Shown here piece after piece: positions 6,901 to 9,068 of a stretch of DNA of 9,068 nucleotides. Position numbers and translations under genes: made by a program. Origin of the DNA: an uncultured Clostridia bacterium. Its GTDB lineage: Bacteria > Bacillota > Clostridia > RGIG6154. Where the stretch lies: assembly GCA_934457515.1 (NCBI GenBank), contig CAKSHV010000039.1, positions 1 through 9,068 on the forward strand. Reading direction: 5' to 3'. The notes under the pieces are model-generated. The model was not told the DNA's origin. It did not search any database and was given only the letters and a program-made list of their open reading frames with translations. Position 1 is the stretch's first letter. The number at the start of each line of letters is the position of its first letter.

Positions 6901-7175
6901 CCATTTCGGCGTTCAGCGATTTGTTGGTTCGGCAAACCGCAAACAGTGAAAGCGAAAACCCCATTTTGTTCCTCGGCACAACCAATTTTAAGGACAGCAA
7001 TTTCACCTCCTGTGCCAAAGGCTACTTTTATAATATTGCGGGTGCACCCTTTTCCACCACGCTCGAATTCCCGTACACCGGCAGAACAAATGATGTGTAT
7101 ACCATTCAAAGAATGTATAACTTCGGCACTGACCTCGGCAAAACCGTCGAAACCTATTTAAACGGTTTAAAATAA
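3999..7175 (+). CDS. Secreted multidomain M14-family zinc carboxypeptidase with tandem beta-domains
   Basis: A 1058-residue exported protein. A signal peptide covers residues 1-23 (MQK, hydrophobic core, PTQA then A). Two homologous beta-domains follow at 28-176 and 177-323. Two further beta-rich regions, at 324-423 and 424-537, are unassigned; the latter is Ig/CARDB-like by appearance. A domain at 538-665 (GTYRVWVHS, GGTVEL, LDAIVL) resembles modules of golvesin and of polysaccharide-acting FAD oxidoreductases. The C-terminal part is an M14 carboxypeptidase with a CCP-like N-domain (about 700-845; WFYWNF from W735, LCTSEGG 829-835). Its catalytic set is HCCE (H859, E862), PMVDIDGVENG (896-906), NRD (N918, R919), DLH (H948, third zinc ligand) and TLEF (E1023, general base). 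All key residues are present, so it should be active. No LPXTG, SLH or C-terminal membrane segment is visible, so it is probably released or held by its beta-domains. It is divergent from an AraC-family gene, and the substrate is unknown. Confidence 0.85.
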   Translation: MQKIICLLLSAILLLPLALPTQAAEEKLTYERIGTSDSGFSTSGTWSKSTIADSTGKTVNGTSLYTSQVGAYAQYIPQNLSPGWYDISFWNIAFQDHQNPMKLTGTVYSNKKTVTNIRLEPNTVSPDRGGIWTKVGTYYFSGSNDEYFRLVMTVSGHNGKAADVKFEKNDTYTPPKVTYQRISTTDPGFSKLGSWKPATMADSIGSTVSGVSLYCGTVGSYAQYTPSDLAPGWYDISFWNIAYQDHQNPMKMNGTVFAGNKTVTEIELAPNTVSPDRGGIWTKVGTYYFSGTNDEYFRLVVTGGAMARAADVKFEKNDTYTPPGALTDNKTTVSGSGSWQATGADGFYTVTVHKNAPAADGKIDLYVNGKLTDSLYTDYVETGDRLLGTYKFAFNDEIELTYIPLGDASVSPIDTVSFEPVGKRFATYRLTNLQKEEDTFFISAGEHKVTATVTNNAAAANFKLLCALYENETMVGLVMSEKETVASGETKELCATIPITDSTKNTTLRVYIWDGTETMIPRLPVKTYQAQDTRQPDSFTIVTESFSDLGSWTKSANVNAFENLQLYGVTGGPNTSTSAKLSFSAQKGTYRVWVHSLNFTDRPTARYFNIGINGSTLTKTFGQVGTDGFSWEDGGTVELNGETELELQDTSGFFAKLDAIVLTRDLSFTPPASYAQLIKKAPLLKDCTTKLEKENMMTDFTLDKNYPGGNYLLKNKENNIVSVSTDRSDTSRDSWFYWNFKATSETARTVTFKLSGCDQVLSASGAAYSLDNGNTWDYLTESAYKREFTYSFKAGQTVWFAVTVPYQLSNLQSYLNTLSAYDRAEVCVLCTSEGGREVPLIRVGSKSAPKAVVFTSRHHCCEAAPSYMLEGLVDYLCSKDGMSDSIFDTYCFYIIPMVDIDGVENGDQGKDRIPHDHNRDYDEGLYAPIRAIKALAETLDIPFFMDLHCPMLQTDKPYLYYHEDDAETISAFSDLLVRQTANSESENPILFLGTTNFKDSNFTSCAKGYFYNIAGAPFSTTLEFPYTGRTNDVYTIQRMYNFGTDLGKTVETYLNGLK
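4080..4526 (+). repeat. Tandem beta-domain repeat, copy 1
   Basis: Residues 28-176 of the secreted peptidase. Shared blocks with copy 2 are PGWYDISFWNIA, QDHQNPMK, PNTVSPDRGGIWTKVGTYYF, NDEYFRLV and DVKFEKNDTYTPP. By hand alignment the two copies are about 70% identical in protein, with many synonymous differences, so the duplication is not recent. The pattern (W-Y-D, then a W...GTYYFSG strand) resembles golvesin-type galactose-binding-like domains; this is an inference. Confidence 0.9.
4527..4967 (+). repeat. Tandem beta-domain repeat, copy 2
   Basis: Residues 177-323, directly abutting copy 1 with a 447-nt period and no spacer. It is two residues shorter in the loop before the last conserved block. 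It carries a cysteine (SLYCG) that copy 1 lacks. The conserved aromatic and Asn/Asp residues are the same as in copy 1, which suggests that both still bind the same sort of ligand or serve as structural spacers. Confidence 0.9.
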
Positions 7176-7204
7176 CGCTCATATTTTCTTCACTTCTCTA
7201 TACA

Positions 7205-7241
7205 AAAAGCGGGAACCGCACATAATACGGTTCCCGCTTTT
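7205..7241. terminator. Bidirectional intrinsic terminator between convergent genes
   Basis: A perfect stem pairs 7209-7218 (GCGGGAACCG) with 7228-7237 (CGGTTCCCGC) around a 9-nt loop. Flanking AAAA (7205-7208) and TTTT (7238-7241) extend the stem and give a uridine tract on either strand. It lies between the ends of the peptidase gene (7175) and thrS (7251) and should stop transcription from both sides. Confidence 0.95.
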
Positions 7242-7250
7242 ATCTTAATT

Positions 7251-8987
7251 TTAGTGAATCAGCTCAGCCGAAATTTTTTCCATAAACTCGTCTAAGGTCA
7301 TGGTACCGATGTCGCCCTGCTCTCTGCTGCGAACCGCAACCTTGCCTTCTTCGATTTCCTTGTCGCCCATTACCAACATATAGGGCACTTTTTCAAGCTG
7401 CGCCTGGCGGATTTTGTAGCCGATTTTTTCGTTTCTGTAATCGGTTTCCACTCTGAAATCCTTTGCCTGCAGCGCTTTTGTAACTTTTTCCGCATAGTCT
7501 GCATGCTTTTCGGAAATCGGAATAACCTTCACCTGAACGGGTGCCAGCCATGTGGGGAATGCGCCCGCATACTTTTCAATCAACAGTGCAAGGGTTCTCT
7601 CATAGCAGCCGATAGACGTTCTGTGAATGATGTACGGATGCTTCTTCGTTCCGTCCGAATCGGTGTATTCCATGCCGAACTTTTCAGCCAGCATCTGGTC
7701 AATCTGAATGGTAATTAAAGTGTCCTCTTTGCCGAACACGTTTTTAATCTGAATGTCTAATTTCGGGCCGTAGAAAGCAGCCTCGCCGATACCCACTTTA
7801 TAAGGAATCTGCAAGTGATTTAAAATCTTCTCCATGGTGCTCTGTGCTTCGTCCCACTGCTCTTCTGTGCCGATGTATTTATCACGGTCGTTCGGATCCC
7901 ACTGTGAGAAACGGTAGGAAACATCTTCATACAAGCCAAGGGTTTTCAGCATATAGATAGCAAGCTCCAGACAGCCCTTAAATTCGTCCTCCAGCTGGTC
8001 GGGACGGCACATCAAATGACCTTCCGAAATGGTAAACTGACGGACACGAATCAAGCCGTGCATTTCGCCCGACGCCTCATTTCTGAAAAGGGTGGACGTT
8101 TCATTGTAACGCAGCGGCAAATCGCGGTAGCTGCGCATTTCATTTAAATAAGCCTGATACTGGAACGGACATGTCATCGGACGGAGCGCAAAAACTTCCT
8201 TGTCTTTCTCCTCGTCACCCATAACAAACATGCCCTCTTTATAATGATCCCAGTGACCGGAAATTTTATAAAGGTCGCTCTTTGCCATATACGGCGTTTT
8301 GGTCAAAAGCCAGCCTCGCTTATATTCGGTATCCTCCACAAAGCGCTGCAAAATCTGAATCATTTTTGCGCCCTTCGGCAGCATGATGGGAAGTCCCTGA
8401 CCGATGGAATCTACCGTTGTAAACAAATGAAGCTCGCGGCCAAGCTTATTGTGGTCTCGCTTTTGCGCCTCGGCAAGCTGTTCTAAATAGGCGTTCAATT
8501 CGTCTTTTGTTGCAAATGCCGTTGCGTAAATACGCTGCAGCATTTTGTTCTTTTCGCTGCCGCGCCAATATGCGCCTGTTACGCTTAACAGCTTAAATGC
8601 CTTTACTTTTGCGGTATAGCCCAAATGCGGACCTGCGCACAAATCGGTAAACTCACCCTGTTTGTAAAACGAAATCGTCTCATCCTCCGGCAAATCGTTA
8701 ATCAGTTCAACTTTGTAAGGCTGGTCTTTCATCAGTTCCAATGCCTCATCGCGCGGAAGCTCGAATCGCTCAATTTTTAAGTTTTCTTTCGCAATTTTTT
8801 TCATTTCCGCCTCGATTTTTGCCAAATCATCGGTGGTCAGAGGAGTCTCGGTATCAAAATCATAGTAAAATCCGGTGTCGATTGCCGGACCGATTCCCAA
8901 TTTTGTGTTAGGATATAAACGAAGTACAGCCTGTGCCATCACATGGGAAGCCGTATGCCGCAATACCTGAAGTTCATCATGTTCCAT
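7251..8987 (-). CDS. thrS: Threonyl-tRNA synthetase lacking the TGS domain
   Basis: A 578-residue class II synthetase that attaches threonine to tRNA(Thr) in the cytoplasm. It opens directly with the editing domain, which has the HxxxH pair H11/H15 (RHTASH) and CAGPH (C117, H121), the site that removes mischarged serine. The catalytic core has zinc ligands C273 (MTCPF), H324 (SEGH) and H455 (IIHR), motif 2 FRNE with R302 (301-304), and motif 3 R464 in CYERT. The anticodon-binding domain is about 483-575 (LAPVQVKVIP onward). Usual bacterial ThrRS is about 640 residues with an N-terminal TGS domain of about 60, which is absent here. The ATG at 8985-8987 has GAGGAG about 9 nt upstream, and an in-frame TAA at 9048-9050 with no other ATG, GTG or TTG between excludes a longer start in this frame. 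Editing and catalytic residues are complete. Confidence 0.97.
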   Translation of the reverse strand: MEHDELQVLRHTASHVMAQAVLRLYPNTKLGIGPAIDTGFYYDFDTETPLTTDDLAKIEAEMKKIAKENLKIERFELPRDEALELMKDQPYKVELINDLPEDETISFYKQGEFTDLCAGPHLGYTAKVKAFKLLSVTGAYWRGSEKNKMLQRIYATAFATKDELNAYLEQLAEAQKRDHNKLGRELHLFTTVDSIGQGLPIMLPKGAKMIQILQRFVEDTEYKRGWLLTKTPYMAKSDLYKISGHWDHYKEGMFVMGDEEKDKEVFALRPMTCPFQYQAYLNEMRSYRDLPLRYNETSTLFRNEASGEMHGLIRVRQFTISEGHLMCRPDQLEDEFKGCLELAIYMLKTLGLYEDVSYRFSQWDPNDRDKYIGTEEQWDEAQSTMEKILNHLQIPYKVGIGEAAFYGPKLDIQIKNVFGKEDTLITIQIDQMLAEKFGMEYTDSDGTKKHPYIIHRTSIGCYERTLALLIEKYAGAFPTWLAPVQVKVIPISEKHADYAEKVTKALQAKDFRVETDYRNEKIGYKIRQAQLEKVPYMLVMGDKEIEEGKVAVRSREQGDIGTMTLDEFMEKISAELIH

Positions 8988-9068
8988 AGTAAAACTCTCC
9001 TCTTTTAATGAAATTTTTATATAATAATTACTTATATAATAGATTAATTATATACCTTTTATCCCTTT
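8988..9068 (-). promoter_or_regulatory. AT-rich upstream region of thrS with a possible -10
   Basis: The 81 nt before thrS contain a TATAAT on the minus strand at 9052-9047, whose -35 would fall outside the window. A ribosome binding site (GAGGAG) lies nearer the gene. No GC-rich hairpin, no terminator and no TGGN T-box antiterminator sequence is visible here, although T-box control is common for thrS in Bacillota. If one exists it lies further upstream. Confidence 0.35.

Noticed and set aside
6706..7161. 151-codon plus-strand frame overlapping the M14 module
   Set aside because: It lies +1 to the peptidase frame, where all zinc and catalytic residues are found. Its protein is Thr/Arg/Pro-rich without recognisable motifs.

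Overview
The window looks like chromosome of an anaerobic, probably gut-associated, Gram-positive bacterium of the Clostridia (Bacillota). The basis is a biotin- and membrane-linked acyl-CoA carboxyltransferase/decarboxylase operon, purine-rich GGAGG-type ribosome binding sites, AT-rich intergenic DNA around moderately GC-rich genes, and a threonyl-tRNA synthetase without a TGS domain. The lineage is an inference; no rRNA gene is present.

Layout. (1) Positions 1-2058, minus strand: an operon read leftwards as carboxyltransferase, small membrane-anchored OadG/delta-type subunit, then biotin carrier protein, which runs off the left edge. The order A-D-C matches sodium-pumping glutaconyl-CoA and methylmalonyl-CoA decarboxylases, so the membrane beta subunit is expected just outside the window. 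The carboxyltransferase is divergent at several normally conserved glycine-rich motifs, so its substrate is open. (2) 2267-3001, minus: an RsuA/RluB-type rRNA pseudouridine synthase with its own near-consensus extended -10 promoter. (3) 3099-3869, minus: an AraC-family regulator with a very strong promoter and a leader of only about 13 nt. (4) 3999-7175, plus: a divergently transcribed gene for a secreted 1058-residue protein. It has a signal peptide, two tandem ~148-residue beta-domains about 70% identical to each other, two further beta-domains, a golvesin/FAD-oxidoreductase-associated-type beta-domain, and a C-terminal M14 zinc carboxypeptidase module that resembles cytosolic carboxypeptidases (CCP/AGBL-like) but is exported. 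(5) 7205-7241: a strong bidirectional terminator between convergent genes. (6) 7251-8987, minus: thrS without the N-terminal TGS domain.

The most interesting part is the AraC regulator/secreted peptidase pair. They share a 129-bp control region with back-to-back promoters and AT-rich inverted repeats. I infer that the regulator controls the exported peptidase, whose beta-domains would tether it to a glycan, glycoprotein or cell-wall target. Substrate and ligand cannot be read from the sequence. The other genes are housekeeping or energy metabolism and are not obviously linked to the pair.
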